Virus record (IMG/VR): IMGVR_UViG_3300034060_000040
Coordinates: 1-26,129 of that record
DNA from: a virus
Direction: 5' to 3' (one strand)
Length of the DNA stretch: 26,129 nt
Every line of letters begins with the position of its first letter. Position 1 is the first letter of the stretch. Below the pieces are notes generated by a model that saw only the letters and a program-made list of their open reading frames with translations, was not told the DNA's origin and did not search any database. A program made the translations under genes and the position numbers. Shown in pieces: positions 1-8,232 of the stretch.

Positions 1-3
1 AAA

Positions 4-36
4 CTCCCCCCATCTGGATATACCAGACAGGGGGAG
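4..36 (-). terminator. Hairpin terminator after the lysis cassette
   Basis: A 7-bp GC-rich outer stem (4-10 with 30-36), a 2x2 internal loop (CA/CA) and a 5-bp inner stem (13-17 with 23-27) close on an ATATA loop. Read on the minus strand it lies just after the endolysin stop, and its 3' side runs into TTT at the window edge, so the U-tract may continue outside. It would end the late operon. Confidence 0.65.
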
Positions 37-49
37 AAAGTGTCTTAGC

Positions 50-66
50 GTGGCTTACAGAGCCAC
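50..66 (-). terminator. Second hairpin after endolysin
   Basis: A perfect 6-bp inverted repeat, GTGGCT/AGCCAC, with a 5-base loop, lies between the endolysin stop and the stronger hairpin at 4-36. There is no clear U-tract, so it may be an RNA-stabilising stem or half of a tandem terminator. Its 16-base core (49-64) recurs inverted at 26050-26065. Confidence 0.4.
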
Positions 67-76
67 CTAGGGGGTA

Positions 77-580
77 CTACGGGGTACGCTTGATCTTACC
101 TGAAGCGGTGATACCAAGACGTTTCATATCCAACTTCACCAAGTCTACGCTAGGTGTCTTGATGACAAGATGCATAGGGTCATAGAAGTTCTTGTAGTTG
201 CCACCCCACTCAAGGAGTTTGTACTTACGCAAGAGAGCCTTCATGCGAGCAGCCTTAATCGGGTGCCTAGCCCACCACACATTGCTCTTGGACTGGCTGC
301 CCTCTTTGGTAGCATTCAGGTCGATGGCTACGCCACCGGAATGATCACTGATCTTGTCAGAAGCGTTACCCTTACGGGGAGGGTGATAAGCCCAGTCATC
401 TAAGATACCCACGTCAATGGGTGCAATCTGGGTGTGGTACTCAGAGGCGAAAGCAATCAGGTAGGGTCCAACATCCTTACGCAGTTTCAGATTGCGCTTA
501 GTCCCCGGCACAAGGAAGTTCCGTAGCATAGGGTCAGCGTAGGACTTGATGACAGGCCAGCCCTTAATAGTCGTAGTCAC
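77..580 (-). CDS. Endolysin, M15-type peptidase (D-Ala-D-Ala carboxypeptidase/VanY-like)
   Basis: The 167-aa product is a single catalytic domain that cuts the peptide part of peptidoglycan at lysis. The M15 zinc signature is complete: SDHSGGVAIDLN supplies His80 and Asp87, and DPMHLV near residues 134-139 supplies His137, preceded by a WGG turn at 125-127. There is no signal peptide or separate cell-wall-binding domain, so it should need the adjacent holin to reach the wall. The GTG start overlaps the holin stop as GTGA (4 bases), indicating coupled translation. It is the last gene before the terminators. The exact bond cut (D-Ala-D-Ala or L-Ala-D-Glu) cannot be decided here. Confidence 0.88.
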   Translation of the reverse strand: MTTTIKGWPVIKSYADPMLRNFLVPGTKRNLKLRKDVGPYLIAFASEYHTQIAPIDVGILDDWAYHPPRKGNASDKISDHSGGVAIDLNATKEGSQSKSNVWWARHPIKAARMKALLRKYKLLEWGGNYKNFYDPMHLVIKTPSVDLVKLDMKRLGITASGKIKRTP

Positions 581-807
581 TCTGAGACCTGTACGAGCGA
601 AGGTGAATGCGCAGGTCCGAATGGTGCTGAGGCGAGGGAGGTGAGAACACTTGCGATAGCAGCCACCGCAGCAACTCCACCGACCGTAGCCCAGTCAACG
701 GTTGCAATGCCCGTCTCGCCCACAATAAAGAAGGCAAGCCCTGCTTGCGCTGCCGTTTTAATTGCACGTTCAACTGTTTCCTTCCAGAACCCAATGGTCC
801 ACATCAC
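577..807 (-). CDS. Holin, r1t-like family
   Basis: The 76-aa product has the pattern I know from r1t-type holins: an N-terminal FWKETVERAIKTAAQAGLAF stretch, then TVDWATVGGVAAVAAIASVLTSLAS, giving two hydrophobic segments (about residues 20-35 and 42-60). It should assemble in the cytoplasmic membrane and release the endolysin, whose gene overlaps its end. GTG at 807 has GAGGA about 6 bases upstream; ATG at 804 directly after is an alternative (dual start GTG-ATG). r1t holins are common in phages of Gram-positive bacteria, a main reason for proposing such a host. Confidence 0.8.
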   Translation of the reverse strand: MMWTIGFWKETVERAIKTAAQAGLAFFIVGETGIATVDWATVGGVAAVAAIASVLTSLASAPFGPAHSPSLVQVSE

Positions 808-1076
808 TTCAATTCCTCCACATCCTGCTCTAATTTCTCCACGTCATCCTCCAACTGGAGGACCGCAGACTTAATAAGACTTACATCCACATACACAGAG
901 TCAACCTTCTTATGCAGGTCAGTCAAAGACCTACCACCATTAGTGCTCGGTTGAATCTGATAGGTAGCATCCTTAATCTTTTGACCTATCCACCAGCCAA
1001 GGGCGGCAAGTAGTGCACCAATAATGGTGATAATGCCAACGATCGTTGCGACAACCTCATACGGTTCCACGATCAC
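804..1076 (-). CDS. Single-TM, coiled-coil lysis-cassette membrane protein
   Basis: The 90-aa product has one N-terminal membrane segment (about residues 8-31: ATIVGIITIIGALLAALGWW) and a heptad-like acidic C-terminus (about 60-90). Its place between the last tail gene and the holin suggests a second holin, a holin regulator or an XhlA-like membrane anchor. A spanin-like role is less likely because there is no lipobox and no partner gene. The GTG start overlaps the preceding stop by 4 bases. The topology is clear from the sequence; the exact function is inference. Confidence 0.65.
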   Translation of the reverse strand: MIVEPYEVVATIVGIITIIGALLAALGWWIGQKIKDATYQIQPSTNGGRSLTDLHKKVDSVYVDVSLIKSAVLQLEDDVEKLEQDVEELK

Positions 1077-3025
1077 ACCAACCTGAGTAGGACCGTGGCT
1101 ATTCCGCCCTGTCCTTGAACACGGTTTGAGGGAGGAGTAACACGGGTAAAGGAGACACGCTCCACATAGGCAGTAGCAGCCTCACCCGTGGTGAAGTCAC
1201 GCCACTGCACAACAGCAGCAGTAGATTCTAGGTCTTGCAGTTTCTGCAATGTATCCCATGAGAATCCCGGCTTACCGATACGCATACCCTTACGGTCAGT
1301 AACAAAGTCAAAGAGTAAGATAGGTACACTGAGTAGACGAGTACGCTCTGGTGCAGGAACTGCACGCAACTGGTAGCCAATCATTCTCGCAGGACAACCA
1401 CACTCAGTATTACTACGCAGGCGGAAAGCAACATAGAGGTTAGATTCAGGAGCAGGAGCAGCAGCATTCAACTTACCCGTACGGTCATCAGCACCAGCAC
1501 CAACAGTGATCAGTTCTGTCCAACTAGAGGGTGCAGTAGCATCATTGGTTGCAGCGTATGCAGTGATAGTGCCCAGAGTACCGGGAGAGGCAAGGACTCG
1601 AAGGTCACGCCAACCCTTCTTCTCAATCGTACCCAAACGGATACGACCAGTCTCAATCCAACCCTCAGGGGTGTACGTTTCAGTCTGACGGTAAACGCCA
1701 GAAGTTGCATCAGAACCAGTCACAGCAAACCACAAGTCATCACCAGCAACAGTGACAGATGTGCAAGAACCAGTACTAGCAGTAGGTGTTACAAGGTCAG
1801 CAGCATGAGCAAACTTCAGTGGGTTACCGTCAAGGGTTTGACCAAGATCAATACGGTACAAACCGGGACGCTCAGTACGGTCACCAGCATTGCTCTTAGT
1901 GCGAGCAGTAATGTACACGTACGAACCAAAGCCAACTGAATCATCGACAACAATGCCTTCGATAACCAGTGGTCCAAGGGACAAAGAACCATCCGATGAG
2001 ATACTTGCAATACGAACACCGGAGGTAGTACCCACCACAAGGAAGGAACCAACGTAAGAGAACATGCTCAGTACGTTCTCACCACGGGGCATGTCAGCCA
2101 CAACAACAGGTTGCGACAAGGTAACAGTAGTTGTAGTAGCAGTCACACCAATGCGGAAGATGGAAGAGTTCTCACCACTAAAGCCACTGGCATAGATAGC
2201 AGTAGGACCATCAGCGAAGTCAGTCCACGTCCAGCCAGTATTAGGATGCTGAAAGAATGGTGTACCAATCGTGGCACTGGAAGGGCTAAGGTCAGTAACT
2301 TCCCAAATGCCCTGATTCTCTGCATACATGATACGGTTCTTAATCCAGCGAACAAGATTGTAACGAACAGAACCGTAGTGCTTGTTGTAAATCTTAGCAC
2401 CACTGGCAGCAGGTAACGTTCCCTTATAAATACCAGCACTAGCAGATACGATGTACACTTCACCAGTGTCAGTAAAGGAGTTAAGGTTACCGCCACTACC
2501 CCACGACACTGCACTAGCAGCACCAGTGTTAGGGATGTATGACAGTTGCCCATCACTCTCACCGAACAGAACACCAGTAGCAATACCCTGCACCTGCATG
2601 TTAGTAGCAGAGGCAGCGTAAGTTAATGATGCAGCGTTAAGTAGTGTCAGTTCACCGGGAGTCCACGGGTCCACACCACCAGACTGGAAGTAGCGGAAGC
2701 GTGCCTCATCAGCATTCGTCTCCAATGGTTCAGCACTAGATAGACCACTGCCGTAATGCCATGAAGACTGCGAACGAATCCAGTAACCTGAATCCAATGA
2801 CTGCTCACCGGGTTCACGTTCAGTATCAATACGTTGCCTACGGAACTCAGCAGTCTCACGCACAAACTTATTGGCATCACTGATGCCAAAGATGAAGCGC
2901 ATGTCACCAATGGAGCAGTCCCAGTTAGTTGACTCTGGTGCATCAACCTGTGCACCACCGGACACGGGTGAACCGTAGACCAGATCGTGTACTACTGGTT
3001 CGGTAATGTCAAATGGTACGGTCAA
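1073..3025 (-). CDS. Tail knob / minor tail protein (large beta-rich)
   Basis: The 650-aa product is rich in Gly, Ser, Thr and Val, with many short repeated strand-like segments (residues 120-450), suggesting a beta-propeller or other beta-structure. The N-terminus has a charged conserved-looking block, RRQRIDTEREPGEQSLD, followed by YWIRSQSSWHYGSGL, which I associate with minor tail proteins of actinobacterial phages. A C-terminal block has CGCPARMIGYQLRAV and RTRLLSVPILLFDF. Size and place next to fibers and lysis genes fit a tail-tip, knob or receptor-contact protein; T7 gp12-like tail tube is an alternative. The start is TTG with GGAG 7 bases upstream; no better start lies upstream. Confidence 0.6.
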   Translation of the reverse strand: MTVPFDITEPVVHDLVYGSPVSGGAQVDAPESTNWDCSIGDMRFIFGISDANKFVRETAEFRRQRIDTEREPGEQSLDSGYWIRSQSSWHYGSGLSSAEPLETNADEARFRYFQSGGVDPWTPGELTLLNAASLTYAASATNMQVQGIATGVLFGESDGQLSYIPNTGAASAVSWGSGGNLNSFTDTGEVYIVSASAGIYKGTLPAASGAKIYNKHYGSVRYNLVRWIKNRIMYAENQGIWEVTDLSPSSATIGTPFFQHPNTGWTWTDFADGPTAIYASGFSGENSSIFRIGVTATTTTVTLSQPVVVADMPRGENVLSMFSYVGSFLVVGTTSGVRIASISSDGSLSLGPLVIEGIVVDDSVGFGSYVYITARTKSNAGDRTERPGLYRIDLGQTLDGNPLKFAHAADLVTPTASTGSCTSVTVAGDDLWFAVTGSDATSGVYRQTETYTPEGWIETGRIRLGTIEKKGWRDLRVLASPGTLGTITAYAATNDATAPSSWTELITVGAGADDRTGKLNAAAPAPESNLYVAFRLRSNTECGCPARMIGYQLRAVPAPERTRLLSVPILLFDFVTDRKGMRIGKPGFSWDTLQKLQDLESTAAVVQWRDFTTGEAATAYVERVSFTRVTPPSNRVQGQGGIATVLLRLV

Positions 3026-3067
3026 CGTGTGCTCCGTAAGTTAGTGGAGATGTAATGATTGAGAGTT

Positions 3068-3331
3068 CTACTCAGTTACTTCAGCAACAACCGGAGCAAC
3101 GAACTCATCGAGTTCAGCATCATACTTGTAACCGATACCGGCATAAGTTCCACGGAAGTTCCCGTTGTAACTTGTTAACTTCCAAACGCCTTCCAAACCT
3201 AGCGAGTGCTGGAAAGCATTAGCCGCTGCCTCAGTCTCAGCGGAGAACTCTCCACCGTTAGGCAGGTCGCTGTTGTTTAGGACGTGTACTTCACGGACGA
3301 TGCCGTCCTCTATGCGTGCTACATGTGCCAT
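3068..3331 (-). CDS. Small phage protein with WKxTSYNGxFRxxYAGIGYxYD signature
   Basis: The 87-aa product begins MAHVARIEDGIVREVHVLNN and carries WKLTSYNGNFRGTYAGIGY, then KYDAELDEFVAPV. This layout matches a small family often seen next to tail genes in marine phages, especially cyanophages; the family's function is unknown and a structural or tail-accessory role is only suggested by position. Its ATG overlaps the sulfotransferase stop (TAATG), so the two are probably translated together. Confidence 0.7.
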   Translation of the reverse strand: MAHVARIEDGIVREVHVLNNSDLPNGGEFSAETEAAANAFQHSLGLEGVWKLTSYNGNFRGTYAGIGYKYDAELDEFVAPVVAEVTE

Positions 3332-4014
3332 TAGATTGCTCCTACTCTTGATCGAATATCGTGCATACCCGCAAGCCCGTACACGGAATCATCTTCCGGG
3401 TGCAGGTTCACGACGTTATCGTAGTCATGTGTGAAAGGTTCCCAGTCGCAGAACTCGTAGATGCGAGCAACCTGCGAACTAGGATCAGAAATTAAATCAG
3501 CGTACTCCACAAAAAGGAACTCGCCACTATTAGATGCCTTCGCTATCTCCACACCCATCAGGGAACGCATGATCGGTTCCGATTCAGGGTCAAGGAGTCC
3601 AGCCTTCGGGTCACCCTCCCACCCGTTAGCGGAGCGGAGCCGTGCGAACGATTCCACGATCTCATCAACGGGACGAGTCAGAACAATCACCTTCGGCTCG
3701 TCCGTGATGTACCTGCGGATCATGTTCATGTTCGCTGGCAGGGTCCACGACCGGCACTTGTCAACAATGTGCGTTGACCGAACATCCCGGTAGTAGATCG
3801 CAGGGATCGAACCGACTAGCGCGTCCTGATCCGTGTAGCGACGGTTAGCGACTAACTGTTGAGCCGCTCCACCTTCACAGGACTGCTGCATGTCCCACAT
3901 CAGTTGACACACCGCACTGTTTCCTTCGGCATGAATCTCAGGATTCTGCGACAGGATCGCCGAGAGCAGGGTTGAGCCCGTGCGCGGGAGGCCCGACAGG
4001 GCGACGAACGTCAC
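3331..4014 (-). CDS. PAPS-dependent sulfotransferase
   Basis: The 227-aa product has the sulfotransferase 5'-phosphosulfate loop GLPRTGSTLL at residues 8-17 and the 3'-phosphate-binding segment VIVLTRPVDEIVESFARLR at 109-127, followed by a late FVEYADLISDPSSQVARIYEF block typical of the family. It should move sulfate from PAPS to a hydroxyl or tyrosine acceptor. The acceptor cannot be read from the sequence; virion fibers or a host surface glycan are possible. The GTG start overlaps the Gly-rich fiber stop (GTGA). The region is much more GC-rich than its flanks (39 of 60 bases at 3601-3660, against 24 of 60 at 2341-2400), suggesting separate acquisition. Confidence 0.85.
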   Translation of the reverse strand: MTFVALSGLPRTGSTLLSAILSQNPEIHAEGNSAVCQLMWDMQQSCEGGAAQQLVANRRYTDQDALVGSIPAIYYRDVRSTHIVDKCRSWTLPANMNMIRRYITDEPKVIVLTRPVDEIVESFARLRSANGWEGDPKAGLLDPESEPIMRSLMGVEIAKASNSGEFLFVEYADLISDPSSQVARIYEFCDWEPFTHDYDNVVNLHPEDDSVYGLAGMHDIRSRVGAI

Positions 4015-5588
4015 GCCGTTCTCGAACGCACAATGACAACTCCTGAGCCGCCGCTTGAGCCGATTCCGTTGTCGTTGCGGCCACCGCCGCCGCCACCGGT
4101 ATTTGCCGTGCCAGCAGCGGGAGCGGTGTTGAAGGTGCCAGCCGCTCCGCCACCGGATCCGGCTGCGCCACCGCCCGCACTGCCACCACCGCCACCACCG
4201 CCGGCATAGGTCACAGAAGCGCCGGTTTTGGTCGACGCTGCGCCTGCGCCTCCTGCCCCGCCAACGTTGCCTGCGGTTCCGTTGCCGCCGGTCGCTCCTG
4301 CGCCGCCTCCGCCCCCGCCGATGTAAGTGCCGCCGCCGCCTCGGTTGCCGCCAGTGTTGCCGATGTTTGTGGTTCCAGCACCGCCATTAGTCCAACCGCC
4401 GCCGCCTGAGCCACCAATCTGCCCGTTGAACCCACCGCCGGATCCGCCGCCTGAGGCAAGTAGCCCAGCTGAATAGATCTGGCTGCTAGTGCCGGTGGTT
4501 GAGGTTGCGCCGCCGCCACCGACCACAACGGAAAGTGATCCTGCGGGGAGGTACATGCTTGACCGCTCAAGAAACCCACCACCGCCGCCGCCACCACCGC
4601 CGCCGCCGCCCCCGCCCCCGACAATCAGCACGTCAGCGAAACCAGCACGCTGCACAGTAAGAGTCCCATTACCCGTAAACGTGTAATAGTTAAACGTTGC
4701 TGAACCTTCCGTGTACGTACCAGTAGCAGTGTTAGTTACTACCGCTCCACCCGCTGCAACACTTACGGGGCGTGCAACACGAACAATGACAACACCAGAA
4801 CCGCCAGCAGCGCCGTTTCCACTTCCATCGAAAGCGCCACCACCACCGCCACCAGTATTAACTGTGCCAGCGGTTGCTCCGGTACTAACTGCACCAGTTC
4901 CTCCACCACCCGCTCCGCCTGCTCCTCCTGTGACAACTCCACCGCCCCCGCCGCCACCAGCACGGGTTACAGATGATCCAGTGTAAGAGTTTGCGAGACC
5001 AGCGCCGCCTGCTCCGCCCACGTTGGATACGGAAGGCGCAAACCCAACCGCACCGGCACCACCGCCACCACCGCCGTCATTTGCTGCGCCTGTACCACCA
5101 GCATTGCCTTGTCCAGTTGCCCCAGTATTACCGGCTCGGCTTTGTGAGCCACCACCACCGCTGCCGCCCGACGATGCGACACCGTTTGTAGTATCTCCTC
5201 GGCCCCCTCCAAGGGCATAGAAACCACCTATCAGGCTAGTGTTGCCATTAGCGTTTGCCGCTTGCGAAGAGTTGTTTGCACTACCTCCTGCACCAACGGT
5301 TACAGTCAAGGTTCCAGCAGCAAGGTAGGCGTTTGTTAATGACAAGTGGCCACCAGCGCCGCCACCGCCGCCCCTGAAGTGACCACCAGCGCCGCCCCCG
5401 CCAACGACAAGCACATCCGCATACCCAGCAGTCACCACACTCAGCGACGAGTTACCCGTAAACGTCCAATAATCAAACGTCACACCACCCTCAGTGTAAT
5501 TACCAGTAGGTGTGGTCGTGATCGTTGCACCACCGATACGGGACGGGGTGTTGAAACCTTGAATGGTGGAAAGTTTATTGATCGACAT
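4011..5588 (-). CDS. Glycine-rich fiber/adhesin with two repeat modules
   Basis: The 525-aa product has two copies of one module. Each opens with a TGxYTEGxxTFxYxTFTGNxxL beta-type head (about residues 28-50 and 290-312), continues with an AGxADVLxVGGGG turn, then a long Gly/Ala/Asn low-complexity body, and closes with SGVVIVR. Such Gly-rich domains occur in phage tail fibers and adhesins. The second copy includes about 15 glycines in a row near residue 325. The second half uses mainly GGC codons while the first uses more GGT/GGA, so the C-terminal module looks recently acquired or recombined. The ATG overlaps the upstream stop (TAATG). Receptor binding is inferred. Confidence 0.7.
   Translation of the reverse strand: MSINKLSTIQGFNTPSRIGGATITTTPTGNYTEGGVTFDYWTFTGNSSLSVVTAGYADVLVVGGGGAGGHFRGGGGGAGGHLSLTNAYLAAGTLTVTVGAGGSANNSSQAANANGNTSLIGGFYALGGGRGDTTNGVASSGGSGGGGSQSRAGNTGATGQGNAGGTGAANDGGGGGGAGAVGFAPSVSNVGGAGGAGLANSYTGSSVTRAGGGGGGGVVTGGAGGAGGGGTGAVSTGATAGTVNTGGGGGGAFDGSGNGAAGGSGVVIVRVARPVSVAAGGAVVTNTATGTYTEGSATFNYYTFTGNGTLTVQRAGFADVLIVGGGGGGGGGGGGGGGFLERSSMYLPAGSLSVVVGGGGATSTTGTSSQIYSAGLLASGGGSGGGFNGQIGGSGGGGWTNGGAGTTNIGNTGGNRGGGGTYIGGGGGGAGATGGNGTAGNVGGAGGAGAASTKTGASVTYAGGGGGGGSAGGGAAGSGGGAAGTFNTAPAAGTANTGGGGGGRNDNGIGSSGGSGVVIVRSRTA
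4575..4620. repeat. GGC/CCG simple repeat inside the Gly-rich fiber gene
   Basis: This is a run of CCG/CCA/CCC triplets on the plus strand, coding for about 15 consecutive glycines on the minus strand. The near-uniform triplet run could change length by slippage in steps of one residue. Confidence 0.7.
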
Positions 5589-6433
5589 TAGACAGCCACC
5601 CTAACTATTACGACACCGCTACCACCCGAACCAGAAGTACCGTTGAAAGTTCCCCCGCCACCGCCACCCGTATTGGCTGTGCCAGCCGTACCATTGGCGC
5701 TAGTCCCAGCGCCACCAGCGCCACCGCCGCCTGCTCCACCGGACCCTGCAACTGTCCATCCTTGACCACCACCGCCACCAGCGCGAGTAACAGAAGTCCC
5801 TGTTATCGAGTTGGCGGTACCAGCACCACCAGCACCGCCCGTAGTTCCAGAACCATTACTACCAGCCGCCGAGTGACCGCCCCCGCCACCGCCAGCGCCT
5901 TGCGTTCCGCCAGTTCCAGCGCCGCCATCTTTCCCAAGTACTGTCAGTGCGTTCCCATCACCACCAGCACTACCGCCACCCCAGTTCAACGCTTGCGGAA
6001 TAGACGCGGAAGAATAACTTGAGCCTTGACCACCGCCACCGGCAACAATAAGAACACCACTAATACGAGAATGACCACCACCGCTCAACGTGGTAGAAAC
6101 TGTTGAGAATCCATTCTGCCCTGCTCCGACAGTAACTGTGTAAGTGCCAGCAGGTATGTAAAAATTAGGCATATATAAGTAGCCACCGGCTCCACCACCG
6201 CCGCCATTTACGTTATTTGCATCACTACACCCACCAGCACCTCCACCGCCAATGACGAGAGCATCAAATAAGCCTGCCTTCGTCACCGTCAACGTCCCAT
6301 TACCAGTGAACGTCAGGTACTTGTAGTTCACGCCACCATCGGTGTAAGTACCCGTAGGGGAACCGCTGAAGTCAGCGGCAGAAGGCGAGGTGACCCTCGC
6401 TAACCCTGCACGCTTGAATGAACTAACAGCCAT
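5588..6433 (-). CDS. Glycine-rich fiber/adhesin, one repeat module
   Basis: The 281-aa product is a single copy of the module found twice in the next gene: TGTYTDGGVNYKYLTFTGNG (about residues 27-46), then AGLFDALVIGGGGAGG, a Gly-rich body and a closing GSGVVIVRVAV. The N-terminal 20 residues are not Gly-rich and could be the attachment end. The two genes are tandem paralogs. A surface or receptor-binding fiber role is inferred from composition and place. Confidence 0.7.
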   Translation of the reverse strand: MAVSSFKRAGLARVTSPSAADFSGSPTGTYTDGGVNYKYLTFTGNGTLTVTKAGLFDALVIGGGGAGGCSDANNVNGGGGGAGGYLYMPNFYIPAGTYTVTVGAGQNGFSTVSTTLSGGGHSRISGVLIVAGGGGQGSSYSSASIPQALNWGGGSAGGDGNALTVLGKDGGAGTGGTQGAGGGGGGHSAAGSNGSGTTGGAGGAGTANSITGTSVTRAGGGGGQGWTVAGSGGAGGGGAGGAGTSANGTAGTANTGGGGGGTFNGTSGSGGSGVVIVRVAV

Positions 6434-6435
6434 GA

Positions 6436-6768
6436 CTATGAAATCTCAGACAAGAACGCAGTGAAGTTACAAGTATTCGCTGAAGACGACACCCGAATAA
6501 AGTTAGCGGCAGGCATAGTCACACCCAGCGTCAACGCCACCGTGTCATTACCAGCAACAACAGCGTCATACACCAGCCACTCACTAGCACCGGGAGTGCC
6601 AGCGGCTGTGTCCATACCAATCCGAACGGTCACATCGGAGGATGCTTGGTTCGTGATAACGAGGGACGAGATCACCGCTTCAGTAGCGGAAGGTGTTTCG
6701 TAAAGGGTTGAGAGCGTGCCGACAGCGGCAGTGCCCTGAACCTGTGCGTATTTGTAGGCAGTAGCCAT
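6436..6768 (-). CDS. Small beta-sandwich tail/fiber accessory protein
   Basis: The 110-aa product is rich in Thr, Val and Ala and looks all-beta: a LSTLYETPSATEAVISSLVI stretch, then VTVRIGMDTA and GNDTVALTLGVTM. Proteins of this size and style are frequent between fiber genes. It sits 1-2 bases from both neighbours, so it is in the fiber operon. I do not recognise a named family; decoration or fiber-junction roles are possible. Confidence 0.55.
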   Translation of the reverse strand: MATAYKYAQVQGTAAVGTLSTLYETPSATEAVISSLVITNQASSDVTVRIGMDTAAGTPGASEWLVYDAVVAGNDTVALTLGVTMPAANFIRVSSSANTCNFTAFLSEIS

Positions 6769-6769
6769 G

Positions 6770-8221
6770 TCATGCTCCCATCAGAAAGAAAACGTCTTGT
6801 AAACCAGCGCCGCCACCAGCGGCAGCAGCAGCCCATTTCAGGCCAGTAGTCTCCGCACTATCAGCAGTCAGTACGAAGCCATTAGTGCCCACCGCTAGGC
6901 GAGCAGGTGTGTCATTAGCACTGGCAGCAATCAGGTCACCCTTAGCGTCCAGCAGGGACTTTAAGATGAACAAGTTAGAGTCAGCAGCAACCACTGCCCA
7001 AGCACTACCCGTGTACACCTTCATCGCGTTAGAGACACTGTTGAAGTACAGGGCACCAGTTAGCAGGGCATTACCGTCATTGTCCAGTGTTGGATCAGTT
7101 GTCTTAGCGCCAAGGTAACGGTCATCGAAAGAGTCAAACGAGGCAGCAGCAGAGTTGGCACTAGCCAACGCAGATGAAGCACTCACCGTAGCAGAGGCTG
7201 AAGAGGCGGCAGCCTCCAAAGCGTAGTACTTCGCTCCGTAGTCTGAGCCGCTCACAGGGGCGCTAGTTTTGGTAGCCCAGTCAAGTGATAGGGCAGCAGA
7301 AGTACTCGCGTTAGAAGCGCTTACAGAGGCTCCTGAGGCACTTGTAGAGGCACTCGTTGCTGACACACTAGCAGCAGCAGCGTAGGTGAGAGAGTTACCC
7401 GAATATGTTAGGGACAAATCCCGTGCAGCCTCAGAGGCTAGGCGAGAAGTCTGTGAGGCAGAAGCACTGGTAGCAGCAGCACTAGCACTGGTAGATGCAG
7501 CACTGGCAGAGCCAGAGGCAGCACTAGCAGAACCAGCAGCAGCAGATGCAGAGGCAGCAGCCTGAACTACCTGACTGGTCATAGCCGTATCGGTGTAGTT
7601 CTTCGTAGCAGCATCACCAGAAGCAGACGGATCAGCAAGACCTGTAACCTTGAAACCACCACCAGCAAGGTTAGAGCCAAGAGTCTTATTGCTGACCGTC
7701 TGAGTACCCGTAGTTGTAACCGCTTGCACACCACCCTGCTGTAGAGTAGTAGGATTGACGGTGCCACCAGATATGGTGCCAGAGTTCGTGGTCGTACCAG
7801 AAACCGTAGCACCAGAGATAGCGGGAGAAGTCAGAGTCTTATTCGTCAGGGTCTGAGCATCGGTCGTACCCACCACAGCAGAACCCAAAGCCGTGCCATG
7901 CACGTTCTCCGTATTGTCCTCATGCTGACGTGACTCCTCAAAGTCACGGGCAGAAACACCATGCTCCACAGAAGCACCAGCGGTGTGAGCCACACCAGCA
8001 GTACCATCAACACCACGGATCACCGTCAAGGATGTACCACTACGAGCAGATACAGTAACAATCTCTTCCGATACAGTGTCTTGATCAATGATCAAAGTGT
8101 AAGGGAACAGCGACGGCCAACCAGTAGCAGCAGCAACCTGCATAGACGTAGCAGAACCATTAACGTCGGAGGTAAGCGTGGTACGTCGGGCAACCGATGA
8201 GTAGTACCTAGAAACGGCCAT
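6770..8221 (-). CDS. Tail fiber protein with Ala/Ser-rich shaft
   Basis: The 483-aa product has three parts. Residues 1-110 look like an attachment domain and end in RDFEESRQHEDNTENVHG. Residues 115-210 carry fiber-type motifs: QTLTNKTLTSP, a related QTVSNKTLGSN copy and GGFKVTGLADPSASGDAAT. Residues 215-350 are an extended Ala/Ser heptad-like shaft. A DDRYLGAKTTDPTLDNDG to MKVYTGSAW block (about 358-400), typical of fiber ends, precedes a small C-terminal domain. It probably links the tail to the receptor-binding proteins encoded next. The ATG has an AGGA upstream (GATAGGAATATAG). Confidence 0.8.
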   Translation of the reverse strand: MAVSRYYSSVARRTTLTSDVNGSATSMQVAAATGWPSLFPYTLIIDQDTVSEEIVTVSARSGTSLTVIRGVDGTAGVAHTAGASVEHGVSARDFEESRQHEDNTENVHGTALGSAVVGTTDAQTLTNKTLTSPAISGATVSGTTTNSGTISGGTVNPTTLQQGGVQAVTTTGTQTVSNKTLGSNLAGGGFKVTGLADPSASGDAATKNYTDTAMTSQVVQAAASASAAAGSASAASGSASAASTSASAAATSASASQTSRLASEAARDLSLTYSGNSLTYAAAASVSATSASTSASGASVSASNASTSAALSLDWATKTSAPVSGSDYGAKYYALEAAASSASATVSASSALASANSAAASFDSFDDRYLGAKTTDPTLDNDGNALLTGALYFNSVSNAMKVYTGSAWAVVAADSNLFILKSLLDAKGDLIAASANDTPARLAVGTNGFVLTADSAETTGLKWAAAAAGGGAGLQDVFFLMGA

Positions 8222-8232
8222 CTATATTCCTA

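Noticed and set aside
4489-5220. Proline-rich plus-strand open frames
   Set aside because: They are the complement of the Gly-rich fiber codons (CCG/CCA for GGC/GGT) and have no independent signals.
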